64,000 bases of DNA from Solea solea (taxonomy: Eukaryota > Chordata > Actinopteri > Pleuronectiformes > Soleidae). The translations under genes and the position numbers were made by a program. The stretch is taken from NCBI RefSeq assembly GCF_958295425.1, contig NC_081137.1, forward strand, positions 9,463,738 through 9,527,737, in the 5' to 3' direction. Below, one piece after another: positions 55,901-64,000 of the stretch. The stretch's first letter is position 1, and every line of letters begins with the position of its first letter. The notes under the pieces were generated by a model. It ran no database searches. It was not told the DNA's origin and saw only the letters and a program-made list of their open reading frames with translations.

Positions 55901-57411
55901 AATGTGTGACTCTTTCCTTGCACTTCTGTAGCCTTTCTATTCCAACTCGATGTGAGCCAGTCTGGAAGTTTTGCAAGCATCTTTCGGTTTTCATTGCAAT
56001 CATCAAGCACTTGGAGTCCTTTGATCTGTGACATAGCTGCTCTACAACTGCAAAGAAAGTCAGCAAACTCTTGTAGTTCTACACTGCTTTTGGAGTTTAT
56101 CTTCGGCCATGCCTCGAGTTTGTCTCTGAAAGCTTTTGCTATGATGAAGGGATCGCCATACCTCTCTTCAAGCACTGTCCATGCTGCATTATAGGCTGAC
56201 TTCGAGCCAAGTAGAAAGTAACTTTCTATTGCTTTCTTCGCTGTTCCACCAACATACTTTCGCAGGTAATACATTTTGTCTTCAGCAGGGATACTTCTTC
56301 TGTCAATAAGTGTCTGAAAGGAGATCTTCCAATCACTGTATCTAAGCGGGTTTCCACTGAAGACAGTTGGCTCTGGAACAGGAAGACGACTTGCACTAAG
56401 AATCGCTGCGAATGTTTTGACCAGGTCGGTTGCGTTAAGTTCTTGTGGAGGGATCACAACTTGTGGTGAGCAGCACATTTTCGTGCGTGAGTCATTGTTT
56501 TTGGGCTTAACTTCTTTTTCTTCGTCAGAACTGTGATGAAGCAGGCTGTAAATTTCGGCATCTGAACATTCACTTCGTTCATATACTTGCTGTCGTGCCT
56601 TAGCTGCGTTTAGCTTTTTGACAGTTTCTAGCCGCTCTACCTCTCTGCGTTTTGATTCTAGCTCTCTTTGTTTTTGTGCAATTTCTGCTTCTTGTCGTTC
56701 AATTTCTTTAATGTGATTTTCTTGTTCTAGTAGAACTTGCAAGGTGGCCTCGTTGGCAGCAACTTCAGCAGCTGCATCTTGTCTCTTAGCAGAGTGTATG
56801 CTAGAGTGTCTGCTGGAGTGTCTGGAGGAGACCTTTGAATGAGATGAAAGCTTAGAGTAGTGTGACTTGACACTTGTTTTGTCTGAGGCTGCTGATTTGA
56901 ATACAGAGTCTGTCTCTTTCCATATTTGTTCATACCTTAGACTATCCACCTTTGCTTGGCTTGGGCAACTTTCTGCAGCATCAGTGAATGTTCTTGTTAC
57001 TGCCTCACACGTGTCCATTCTACGTCTTGTGTCATTATCAGGAGATTCAATGCGTCTCAACGCAACATAGGCAGCATTTACATTATTTACAGCATTTGTT
57101 ACTTCAGCAACATGTTCTTGCAGCAGATCCTTTGAGCATTGACCATCTATAGCCTTTTGAGCATCCTTGATAATAGCTTTCCACTTCTCATAGCTCACAC
57201 TGAAACGATATGTAGCTTTCTTTATTTGCTCATCGTGTAGCTCTTGGCCCTTCTCCGTTAACTTACGGACTCTATGGGTCTTACGAGGCTCTTGTGAGGG
57301 TGTGGGTAAATCATCTGCTGTGCTTTCAGCTGCTTGTGGTTGCTTATCTGCACTGAGTTGTTCTTCATTAGAATCTTCATTGACTCCTGTATTAACTTCA
57401 AACTCTGCCAT
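52951..57411 (-). CDS. BEL/Pao Gag-protease-RT-RNase H polyprotein, 1486 aa
   Basis: Residues ~220-285 a charged coiled coil (EIERQEAEIAQKQRELESKR). ~345-520 the gag core (FSGNPLRYSDWKISFQTLID, DUF1759-like). ~564-611 two zinc knuckles, CVYCERAGHGLLKC and CFGCLKSGHRSKDC. ~705-830 the retropepsin, ALLDTQSDTTFI (D-T-Q where DTG/DSG is usual) and LLIGYNCPQAL. ~1005-1170 the RT: WYIPHHGVYHPQKPGKIRIV, VAFMCDIERMFHQF, the active site NFYVDDGLAS (~1155). ~1330-1460 RNase H-like: HHFSDASTSGYG, IPRLELSAAVVA, YWTDSKVVLGY, WRYVASEENPADHASRG. Ends at QRSHNQR by a frameshift; the continuation (REVITSGEIKVGELS) is in another frame from 52994. The start codon chosen is the first ATG after the leader. Everything up to RNase H looks intact. 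Confidence 0.93.
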   Translation of the reverse strand: MAEFEVNTGVNEDSNEEQLSADKQPQAAESTADDLPTPSQEPRKTHRVRKLTEKGQELHDEQIKKATYRFSVSYEKWKAIIKDAQKAIDGQCSKDLLQEHVAEVTNAVNNVNAAYVALRRIESPDNDTRRRMDTCEAVTRTFTDAAESCPSQAKVDSLRYEQIWKETDSVFKSAASDKTSVKSHYSKLSSHSKVSSRHSSRHSSIHSAKRQDAAAEVAANEATLQVLLEQENHIKEIERQEAEIAQKQRELESKRREVERLETVKKLNAAKARQQVYERSECSDAEIYSLLHHSSDEEKEVKPKNNDSRTKMCCSPQVVIPPQELNATDLVKTFAAILSASRLPVPEPTVFSGNPLRYSDWKISFQTLIDRRSIPAEDKMYYLRKYVGGTAKKAIESYFLLGSKSAYNAAWTVLEERYGDPFIIAKAFRDKLEAWPKINSKSSVELQEFADFLCSCRAAMSQIKGLQVLDDCNENRKMLAKLPDWLTSSWNRKATEVQGKSHTFPSFSQFVDFISREAKIACNPITSLYALKPSESEKTRTPRDRSHGAKVLATNSNERANASCVYCERAGHGLLKCWKFASESINERLKFAQEKKLCFGCLKSGHRSKDCESRETCDICERKHPTCLHDNRTKEERSQKRDYKSKSSDRTKQRNPDSLQQDNNATPPTSEAMSNRVMQNVRDTHTSSIIPVWVSAEGEPEHEVLVYALLDTQSDTTFILEETAKALHTTGESVQLKLTTMSSRNQVVSCRKLSGLQVRGFYSSKIVPLPVTYARDFIPANRDHIPTPGTAKAWPHLEHIAYEIAPLQSCDAGLLIGYNCPQALVPRQVVPGKENQPFALKTDLGWSIVGFGNTCLDYGDTFGVSHQVIVKQVVPNIQPSSSLTSEVHYVYRTQIKEMVSPADVIKLLELDFVERATEDTKLSQEDVRFLTKMKEGIKHKEDGHYEMPLPFKSERPNLPDNKACAIHRLKCLERKLRRNEQYYIDYKKFMEEIIAHGDAEKVPEQDIDKTPAWYIPHHGVYHPQKPGKIRIVFDASAKFQGTSLNDHLLTGPELTNTLLGVLCRFRRGPVAFMCDIERMFHQFHVCVCDQDYLRFLWWENCDLDTSFAVYRMKVHLFGAASSPGCANYGLKHLAMEGAKSFSAETIKFIKTNFYVDDGLASVDTEDQAIQLVSEARQLCGTGRLRLHKFISNSTKVLASLPKEECAVAAKDLNMALSEVHIERVLGVQWCVESDELQFRVVVKENPLTRRGVLSTVASVFDPLGFVSPFILLGKQILQQMCQDKLSWDDTLPDSLRPQWESWLLDLRNLADVKIQRCYTPSDFKAQHYELHHFSDASTSGYGMCTYLRVVSESGEVHCSLAMGRSRVPPSKVTTIPRLELSAAVVAVCTADMLKKELEVEVAQETYWTDSKVVLGYISNEARRFHVFVANRVERIKQSTENTQWRYVASEENPADHASRGLTAEQLLASNWFSGPDLLWQRSHNQR

Positions 57412-58016
57412 AGTTTGTTTTGGTTTATCTTAATTGCCTTTAACGTAGAATTTATCGTAAATTAATGTGTGAGTTACTTTCAGTAAATCTTAGTCAAGAT
57501 TACTGTTATGCCTTAAATTTATAGCACTATAACTTAGTTATTCTCAAAAATGTAACTTCAGAATCTTAACTTAAATCACAGGTATGAAGTTGTAAACAAT
57601 CATTGTATGGCTTGAATATAATCTGCTATTACTGAAAATCACAGATATTTACAATGTACAGATTAGTTAACATAAACATAAAATCTTGTGAATAACAATT
57701 CAACAGGAAAACTGTAAATAAAGGAATTATTTCGGTTTTTTTTGTTGTTGTTTTTTTTTTCTTCAAATATAAACGAAAAATATCTTATTTCTAGGTACAG
57801 TCTCTTAAACACTTCTTCTAATTTTCTTATGAAACAATCTTAGCGAGTCCTTTATTTTGAACCAACCTTCATTTTGGGAACCTGGTTATCCCGTAGTTGT
57901 TGCGTTCTTGTGCATCGGGCCGTGGCAGATGGAGCATGGAGGCGCTGTCGTCTCCCGTATCTTCCGGCACGGTATCGTCCTTCTCGTCTATCCATGCAGA
58001 GCAGACGAGTTCTCAC
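57412..58016 (-). other. BEL/Pao 5' leader
   Basis: About 600 bp between the 5' LTR and the gag ATG. AT-rich with a GC-richer part (57890-58010) next to the LTR. The sequence immediately after the LTR (GTGAGAACTCG on the minus strand) does not begin with TGG, so no standard tRNA primer-binding site is evident. Confidence 0.6.
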
Positions 58017-58403
58017 TGTAGCACCCTCAAGGATTTAGCTTAGACACGATGTAGTTTAAAAAACGGGGTTTATTCCTTATGATCTTGACAACCCGTGAGA
58101 ACTGGTCCCAAAAAATGAACACAACAGAATACATACTAAAACATAGCATTGTGAAATAATAAAACAATAAAATAGAAAGTACACAAAAAACTTGGACAAA
58201 CCTCGTGAGCTGACATCCATGAGGGGCTAAATGTTCTTCCTTGCTCTGAATTAGATCTGTAGAACTGCTACAGGTGCCGCTGTTGCCGCATCTTCTAACT
58301 TGGTGTGCAGCCAAATAAGGGTCGGGCGGAACCAAAAAATATGTACATAATTGTTCCGTCTACCTAATAGCGCAAAATAAAGGAAAGAAAGATAAACTGT
58401 AAC
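58017..58403 (-). repeat. BEL/Pao 5' LTR
   Basis: Same TG...CA borders as the 3' LTR; contains AATAAA-type signals on the minus strand near the middle. Flanked by the GTCAC duplication at 58404. Confidence 0.93.
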
Positions 58404-59464
58404 AGTCACCTATTAATTAAGGGTCACTGAGCTTGAAAGGAACTAATTGCTGTTACTGTAATTGAATGTAACTGTGCTGTGATTGAACTGTAAGTTCTTT
58501 AAATTTAAGGTGAGAAAAACAAATCTATTACTAATGTAACTACGATGAAATAGCACATATCAGAATGACAAATACATGTGTTTTTCTTTGATTTGCAATG
58601 CATGTCACCAACTTGTATGTGTTTCAATGTAACGTCCCAAAGGACACAAGTGCATGGCATAAGGCCAAAACAGTTCTTAAAGTTGCATCTTAATCAACTT
58701 GGGTCAGTTGCATCATGTAAAAAAAGAATCCATTGCCACTTTTCTGAATTTTAAGTAAATATGCAAGTCATATGCTAAGTTTGTGAGCAATTAAAATCTT
58801 TCTACAGAATGAAAGGAGTGGGTCTATTTTAATTTTGTTCTTATTTTGCTTGATATTGAATACACGATTTTGAATATTTGCTGCATACAGAACTTTAAAA
58901 GAAAATCTGTGTAAATAAAAATATTTTTATTGGATATAATTTATCATAAAATTATAAATGATAACAGATATTCCCCATGTGATAATTTTAGGTTAATAAG
59001 TTGAGAGAGAAGAAAGTGTGAGCTAAAAACCTGGGTTTGAGAAAATGCTAACCTTAGCAAAACTTTAACATTCTGACGTTATCACAAGTGCCATTTTTAA
59101 AAAATACCTAAAATTCATTTGGTCATCTCATGTCATTTTCATTGTAATTTTATTAGAAGATTTGGTTATTGTTTATTTGTATGTTTCCTATATGTGGCAT
59201 CTTACATATGTCTTGTAAGTTTTTTATACAACACTTGCAAGATTTCGGTTTCAATAACGATTGCCCAACTCATATAAGTTTGATATTACACATATCTAAT
59301 AAGGATATTGTATGTGGATTTACTGTCATATATAATACTTATAGGTTCCCAAATTATATAAGTTTGATATTACAAAAATTTACTAAGGATGTTGTACTTG
59401 ATTTGACTGTCATATATATTACTTACAAGTTTCAGACAAAACATGTAAAAACTTAGCAAAATGT
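58404..59464. other. CACTA/TTAA-unit 3' non-coding DNA
   Basis: Continues the 3' flank of transposase copy 2 after the BEL/Pao. A diverged ~105-bp direct repeat lies at about 59245-59320 and 59345-59420 (each with ATATAAGTTTGATATTACA). No genes. Confidence 0.55.
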
Positions 59465-59583
59465 ATGTATATCTTTTCCATATGGGAAACTGAGGGATCG
59501 CTGAACAGCAGCTAATGTAGCTAACACACCGACTATAGAAAAGTACTCCACTTAAAAAAAAACAAAAAACTATCCGTTTAAGG
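59465..59583 (-). repeat. TTAA-associated inverted arm, right
   Basis: Inverted copy of the 37808 arm; ends CTATCCGTTTAA. Beyond it (59600-59690) lies AGGCTAGCTGTTTCCCTG, an internal motif of common teleost MITEs. Confidence 0.6.
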
Positions 59584-60223
59584 TTGAAGATCAGCAACAT
59601 TTTTGGACAAAGCCAGGCTAGCTGTTTCCCTGTTTCCAGTCTGTGCTTAATTAAGCTAACCAGCTTCTGTCTGAAGCCTTATATTTAACATTATATAATT
59701 TTATTCATTATTATTTATTTATGAGGATTCAAATTGAGTTCTGAAGGCATGTTGTAAAACTGCTGAGTTTTAATAAAAGTTTTGTTTTGTTGTAGCTCTG
59801 ACTCTGGTTTTATTTAACAGGTGAAGTTGATGAATTTTGGAGTAACAGCAAGCCTGGTCTCATTCAATATACATATTTTGCAAAGCTGCTAATGTGAAAA
59901 ACAAAAATTAACTGTAAAAACATTCAACAACAACATATTGTATTGTGAAGTATTAACAGCTATTTACTGGCAACTTTAGTTGCCAGGTAACCTCTGTAAT
60001 TTGAATAGAATACAAGATAATGTTTTAAACTAGATTACAATTAATAGTTGTTTTTCCGAAAAAAACAACAAGAAATTGCTGTAATCTATATACAACAAAA
60101 ACCTGTAAAGTTATCCTGTAATTTACTGTAATCCTTTTTACAGTAATTAACATAAATTTTACAATACTGGCAACTTTTTTGCCAGGTATTTACTGTAAAT
60201 TCTACAGTCAATTTGTTACAGTG

Positions 60224-60377
60224 TATATCATATAAACGTGATACTATATTGTATAAACGTGATAATTATATCATATCAACGTGATACTATATTGTATAAA
60301 CGTGATAATTATATCATATAAATGTGATAATTATAACACATAAACGTGATAATATATTGTATAAACGTGATAATTAA
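60224..60377 (+). repeat. AT-rich minisatellite, right part
   Basis: Same 20-22-bp unit and orientation as 32738-32949, starting directly after the CAGTG terminus. Confidence 0.9.
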
Positions 60378-60625
60378 ATGTAGAAAGAACTGCGTGTCTG
60401 TTTCCAATGGACATTTATATATTTTAGCAGTTTAGCTATAAAATTTCATAGTTTACAAAGTTACATTAATTATTCACAAATTGCACAGAAAGTACATTTC
60501 TGTGTTCATAAAAGTCAACACGAGTATTATATTCTTCTCTATTCCTGTCGCACACCGGGATAAAGGCTCTTGTCAACAAGTGTCTGTGAGATACGCGTGT
60601 GTAAATAAAGTTTCAATAAAAGTGG

Positions 60626-60841
60626 ACGTTATCACGTTAGTAAACGCCATCACGTTAGTAAACGTCATCACGTTAGTAAACGTCATCACGTTAGTGAACG
60701 TCATCACGCTTCAGACGCAGTCTCTTCAGTGACCCAATCAGAGTGTCGTGTCGTGTGAGGGGGTGTGTCGTGTAGTAAGGGGGTGTGTCGTTCAGTGGGC
60801 GGGGTGAGTCGTGTAGAGGTCTGCGGGTCTGCAGCTGGACC
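60626..60841 (-). repeat. Outer inverted repeat, right arm, with an 18-bp tandem array
   Basis: 60626-60710: about five copies of CGTTAGTAAACGTCATCA. 60711-60841: inverted copy of 31629-31760, ending CTGCAGCTGGACC. The 18-bp array is at most one copy long in the left arm. Confidence 0.8.
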
Positions 60842-61378
60842 TACTTGGGCCCGACTATGAGCCTTGCACCGCGAGCGCATAGCTGCCCAGGCTATTGCCC
60901 GCCCGTATGTACTGTTTTCTGTGTACACTTTCATAGTGAACTACTTTATAGTATTGTGTGTGCTAATGTCTGCTATACCTCACCCAGCTACCAGACTAAT
61001 GTAATCTGCATTAATAATATTAACAATATAAAACACAATGAATACATACAATACAATAAAATAAATGAAATTACATTTTAATGGGGGGGGGGGGGTTGTT
61101 CCCATTTCTACTCATGTATCCCACATAATACATTTGTCTTTTCAGAACCTTCAGTATGTGCATCATTGAGATATTTATACAGTGAGAAATTACAAACCTG
61201 AAAGTGTGTGTGGAAAATAATTTACTGTGTACACTGAACAAAACAAGTACAAAAATACAAATTTAATTACGTTTTAGACATTTGTATAACTAAATTACTG
61301 CCTCCACTCCTAAAATTCCAGATAATTTAATAATAAGCTTTCTTGGCAAAAAAGAAAAACAACCAATTATATTTAAAT
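60842..61378. other. Non-coding interval
   Basis: AT-rich; a G13-14 homopolymer at 61083-61095. At 61116-61131 a GTATC-x6-ATAC-like 16-mer resembles the piggyBac-associated palindromes at 31.2-31.6 kb. Confidence 0.45.
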
Positions 61379-61678
61379 GTAAATGGTCTTTATTTAAAAG
61401 CGATTTTCTAGTATTGATGACTATTCAAAGCTGCTTTACACTACGGTTTTGCCATTCATCCATTCACACCCATTCACTTGCACTTTCATACAGCACATCT
61501 ATGTGCAGCACATTCTCTATCACTCATATTGGGTTCATACCTATTCACATGCAGCCACCAGGAGCAACATTGTGTTAAGTGTCTTGCCCAAGGACACATC
61601 GGCATGGAGACTAGCTGAGCAGGAATCAAACTCAGAACCTTTGAGTTGAAAGACGACTCTCTCTCTACCACTACCACA
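61379..61678 (+). repeat. Teleost interspersed repeat (copy 2 of 2)
   Basis: Same family and orientation as 3007-3233; longer by an internal CATTCAC-rich segment. Confidence 0.65.
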
Positions 61679-61970
61679 GGTTACGTTCTCAGTGCAAGTG
61701 GGTATGTGTGTCCCCGGCTGCTTTTACACCAAGTTTTGTTGTTTTTGTTGTTTTCCCACAGAATTGTCTGGGTTTAGCTCAGACACAGATGGTGTCTGAG
61801 CAAAATGGGAGGGAGGGGGGAGAGAGAGAGAGAGAGAAAAAAAGGTAAGGGGGTAAGGGTAAGCAGACCGCCGGCCACCACAGCACCTTCAGGGAGGTGC
61901 GTCATGATGGGCCACAGCCGTGCCTCCCGGAAATTAATTAGTTCATTTTTAATTGATTGATGGGCCTACA
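61679..61970. other. Non-coding interval with a (GA)n tract
   Basis: (GA)n at 61818-61838, otherwise nothing recognised. Confidence 0.5.
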
Positions 61971-62744
61971 CTGTTAAAAAAAAATGTAATTTTACAGGAG
62001 ATCTTCTGTAATTTTTAACAGATTTTTCCCGTTTTCCAATAAAACAGTGAAATGCTAGTAAATTTTTAGATATTTTCCGTAATTTTAGGTTTTATGTTTA
62101 AAATTACGGTAAATTAACCGTAATGTAAGATTACATTAATATTATGTTTTTTTAATAACAATTGACTGTATTTGTACATCTTTAACTGTAATTTTACATA
62201 CAACTTTCTGCATTTATTTACAGGTTTATTACCGTTTACATAAGTCAATGTATTAACTTTAAAATAACAGATACTAACCGTAATTTAAAGATTTACCTTT
62301 AGAATTACAAGTAATTAACCATAATATGATATAACATTATTATTATGTTTTTTAAAGGGAACGTAACATATTTCTTTCATATTCAAATGCAATTTTACAT
62401 AAAATGTGATGTAATTTTACAGATCTTTCCAAATAATAATAATAAAGAACTGTACGTAAAATTCCAGAAATCTTTTTTATTTTCCATGAAATTGCAGGTC
62501 ATTAAGCATGCATCGTTACTTGCATGGTTATAACTGTAGATTAACAGATATTAGCAGTAGTTTAAAGATGTACCCTTAAAATTACAAATGGTTAACCATA
62601 ATATAAGATTACATTATTATAATTTTAAAGGCAATTGAACATGTTCATTTTTCCATATTCAAATGTACATTACAGAAATCCGCCGTCATTCAAAGTGTTT
62701 TCCTTAAAATTGCGGGTAATTAATATGTAGAATAAAGTACAGTG
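61971..62744. repeat. CACTA-like MITE with three internal ~240-bp repeats
   Basis: Left CACTGTTAAAAAAAA, right end ...AAAGTACAGTG. Inside, ATTAACC-x-TAAT-x-TAAGATTACATTA-like blocks recur at about 62114, 62314 and 62592, each followed by TTTTAAAGGs-type sequence. Many TGTAATTTTACA subterminal motifs. No target duplication was found, so borders are tentative. Confidence 0.5.
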
Positions 62745-62971
62745 GGCTCATGGGTGATGTTTTCCCCACCATTACTGGTCAAAATCTTCAGAGTTGACGA
62801 GATATATCAGTCCTTTTTTGTTTAGAAATCTGGAAAATACGTGTACAACCTTCTTGGTCTTGGTTTGTTTGATTCTATGGTGTCTTGTGAGCCCATGGGG
62901 ACTGCAACAGCAGAACTGGAAAATCAGACAGGCTCCATATCAATAACACTTTTTTTTTTAATTAACTGATT

Positions 62972-63452
62972 AAAAAAACAACTTGTCGATTCCCATACCT
63001 ATTCATAATGTCATACAGCAGGTTATTTTTTTAAGTCTGACATTCTACATATTTAAAAACGCTGAAACTGTAGAACAACATCCATTTTAACTGAGAACAG
63101 TGCACTTTTGAAAAAAAGGGTGAAATGTCAAATCTCTAGATGAAGGAAACATCTAAAAGCATGCAGGCCAGGGGTCCCTGAGGACCAGGATTGGGAAACA
63201 ATAATCTAGAGATTCGGAGTTTCACCCTCTTTTTTTCAGAAGTGCACTATTCTCATTGGAAATAGACGTAGTTCTACAGTTTCAGCGTCTTGAAATGTGC
63301 AGAATATGTCAGACATGAAAAAATAACCTGCTGTATGACATTATGAATGGGGATGGGAATCGAGAAGTTGTTGTTGTTTCAAAAGTGCGAGCGGAACATC
63401 TTCTAGATCAGTGTTTCCCAATCCTAGTTCTCAGGGACCCCTGGCCTGTATG
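62972..63452. repeat. Interleaved foldback repeat (A-B-A'-B')
   Basis: A (62972-63140) and its inverted copy A' (63208-63388) share ATAATGTCATACAGCAGGTT, GCTGAAACTGTAGAAC and GTGCACTT over ~165 bp. B (63163-63200, CCAGGGGTCCCTGAGGACC) and its inverted copy B' (63409-63452) are hAT-type ends. Non-coding. Confidence 0.8.
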
Positions 63453-63765
63453 TTTGTATGTGTGGTCTGGTCCAGTAATATGAGTTCTGAATGCTTCTTA
63501 GTTCTAGTGGCATTTTCCCCATTTCTATTTGGAGTGCTGATGTCGGGGTTGTCTTAAAAGCTCCTGTGCATAATCTTAAAGACTTAACATGTGTCAACTT
63601 TTTTGAGATGCGTGCTTGCTGCAGATCCATATACTACACAACCATACTCAAACACTGATCTCAGTAATCCATCATATATATAGCCCTTAAAGCATTTCTA
63701 TCTGCTCCCCATTCCCTACCAACTAAACATCTCATTATTAATTAGAGCCATTATTATTATTTTTT
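63424..63765 (-). pseudogene. Non-LTR retrotransposon (I/Nimb-like) fragment
   Basis: Minus strand reads YGSAAS-THLKKVDT in one frame and KIMHRSF / LCTGAFKTTPTSALQIEMGK, MPLELRSIQNSYYW in another. The GAFKTTP-x-SALQ-x-EMG-x-MPL block is typical of the region between RT and RNase H in I/Jockey-group LINEs. Stops and frameshifts present. Confidence 0.65.
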
Positions 63766-64000
63766 AATGAAATTTATGTTTCCTCTCTCTTCCAAATTTC
63801 CCCAGAACATCCAGAATCCCTTTCCATTCCATTATAATAGATGGAAGTAATAAAGGATGTATTAGTCTTCCCTGCTAAGTTCCGTTTTCTACTACATACT
63901 TCCTTGAATGTTTTCCCCCTACTCTTGCTTGTATTGTTGTTTCTCTCAAAGCATCCTTGTCACTATATCCCAGCCACTACACTGTCTTTGTTTATTTGTG
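63766..64000. other. Non-coding to the window edge
   Basis: T-rich; may be an upstream continuation of the LINE fragment but no motif could be read. Confidence 0.35.

Larger units (their letters stand above)
51185..58403 (-). mobile_element. BEL/Pao LTR retrotransposon, 7.2 kb, target duplication GTCAC
   Basis: LTRs at 51185-51581 (397 bp) and 58017-58403 (387 bp) are nearly identical, flanked by GTCAC at 51180-51184 and 58404-58408. Transcribed leftward. The gag-pol frame is open for 1486 codons, then a one-base shift near 52970 and a deletion in the integrase follow. High LTR identity shows a recent insertion; it lies 27 bp beyond the stop of transposase copy 2. It belongs to a different subfamily from the old copy at 11.7-21.7 kb. 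Confidence 0.95.
32950..60223. mobile_element. CACTA/EnSpm-like composite unit, 27.3 kb
   Basis: Left end CACTGTAACAAATTG (32950-32964); the right end is its exact inverted copy (60209-60223). Both ends continue with subterminal TACAGTAA/TTACTGTA motifs, as expected for CACTA elements. Outside, the same minisatellite is split so that the join reconstitutes its unit exactly if TA is duplicated. Inside are two tnp2-like transposase copies (33.3-35.7 and 49.0-51.2 kb), a divergent BEN-like gene (39.3-42.4 kb), TTAA-associated arms (37.8 and 59.6 kb), a hAT remnant, a solo LTR, an L2 and a BEL/Pao. Removing the datable late insertions (0.6, 4.9 and 7.2 kb) leaves about 14.5 kb. Alternatives: one CACTA nested in another, or the left and right ends belonging to different copies. 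Confidence 0.7.

Overview
The window looks like a stretch of teleost (ray-finned fish) genome dominated by nested transposable elements, with only two places that look like host protein-coding sequence. The teleost call rests on the repeat mix: L2-clade LINEs with microsatellite tails, tRNA-derived SINEs, BEL/Pao, sushi-like Ty3/gypsy, Tc1, hAT, Merlin, piggyBac and CACTA-type DNA transposons, and TTAA-flanked MITEs. The species cannot be named from sequence alone.

Layout. 1-1.73 kb: minus-strand Ty3/gypsy remnant running off the left edge. 3.29-4.53 kb (+): the last two coding exons of a SIPA1/SIPA1L (SPAR-type Rap GTPase-activating protein) family gene, followed by its 3' UTR. 8.5-10.5 kb: TTAA-flanked MITE split by a 5'-truncated L2. 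11.7-21.7 kb (+): one old BEL/Pao pol, dismembered by later insertions (an ID-able hAT with 8-bp target duplication, a SINE, a Merlin transposon, a second SINE, a TTAA MITE). 22.9-24.5 kb: Tc1 fragment abutting an RTE-like LINE fragment. 25.08-25.55 kb (+): GC-rich leader and a probable first coding exon of an unidentified secreted or type II membrane protein. 26.1-29.5 kb: hAT elements and another L2. 29.7-31.6 kb: piggyBac pseudogene.

31.6-60.8 kb is a set of nested inverted ends. An outer ~160-200 bp inverted repeat (31629 and 60841) encloses an AT-rich minisatellite. The minisatellite is split by a pair of identical 15-bp CACTG... termini (32950 and 60223) with a TA duplication, delimiting a 27.3-kb CACTA/EnSpm-like unit. 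Inside are two degraded tnp2-like transposase copies, a divergently transcribed BEN-domain-like gene sharing a short 5' region with the second transposase, a further pair of TTAA-associated inverted arms (37.8 and 59.6 kb), and three dated later insertions: a solo LTR (CTCAG duplication), an almost intact L2 with both ORFs open, and a nearly complete BEL/Pao (GTCAC duplication) that lacks part of its integrase.

60.9-64 kb: interspersed repeats, a CACTA-like MITE, an interleaved A-B-A'-B' foldback repeat and a LINE remnant. Relative order of insertion can be read from who interrupts whom; the youngest elements appear to be the L2 at 43.9-48.8 kb and the BEL/Pao at 51.2-58.4 kb.
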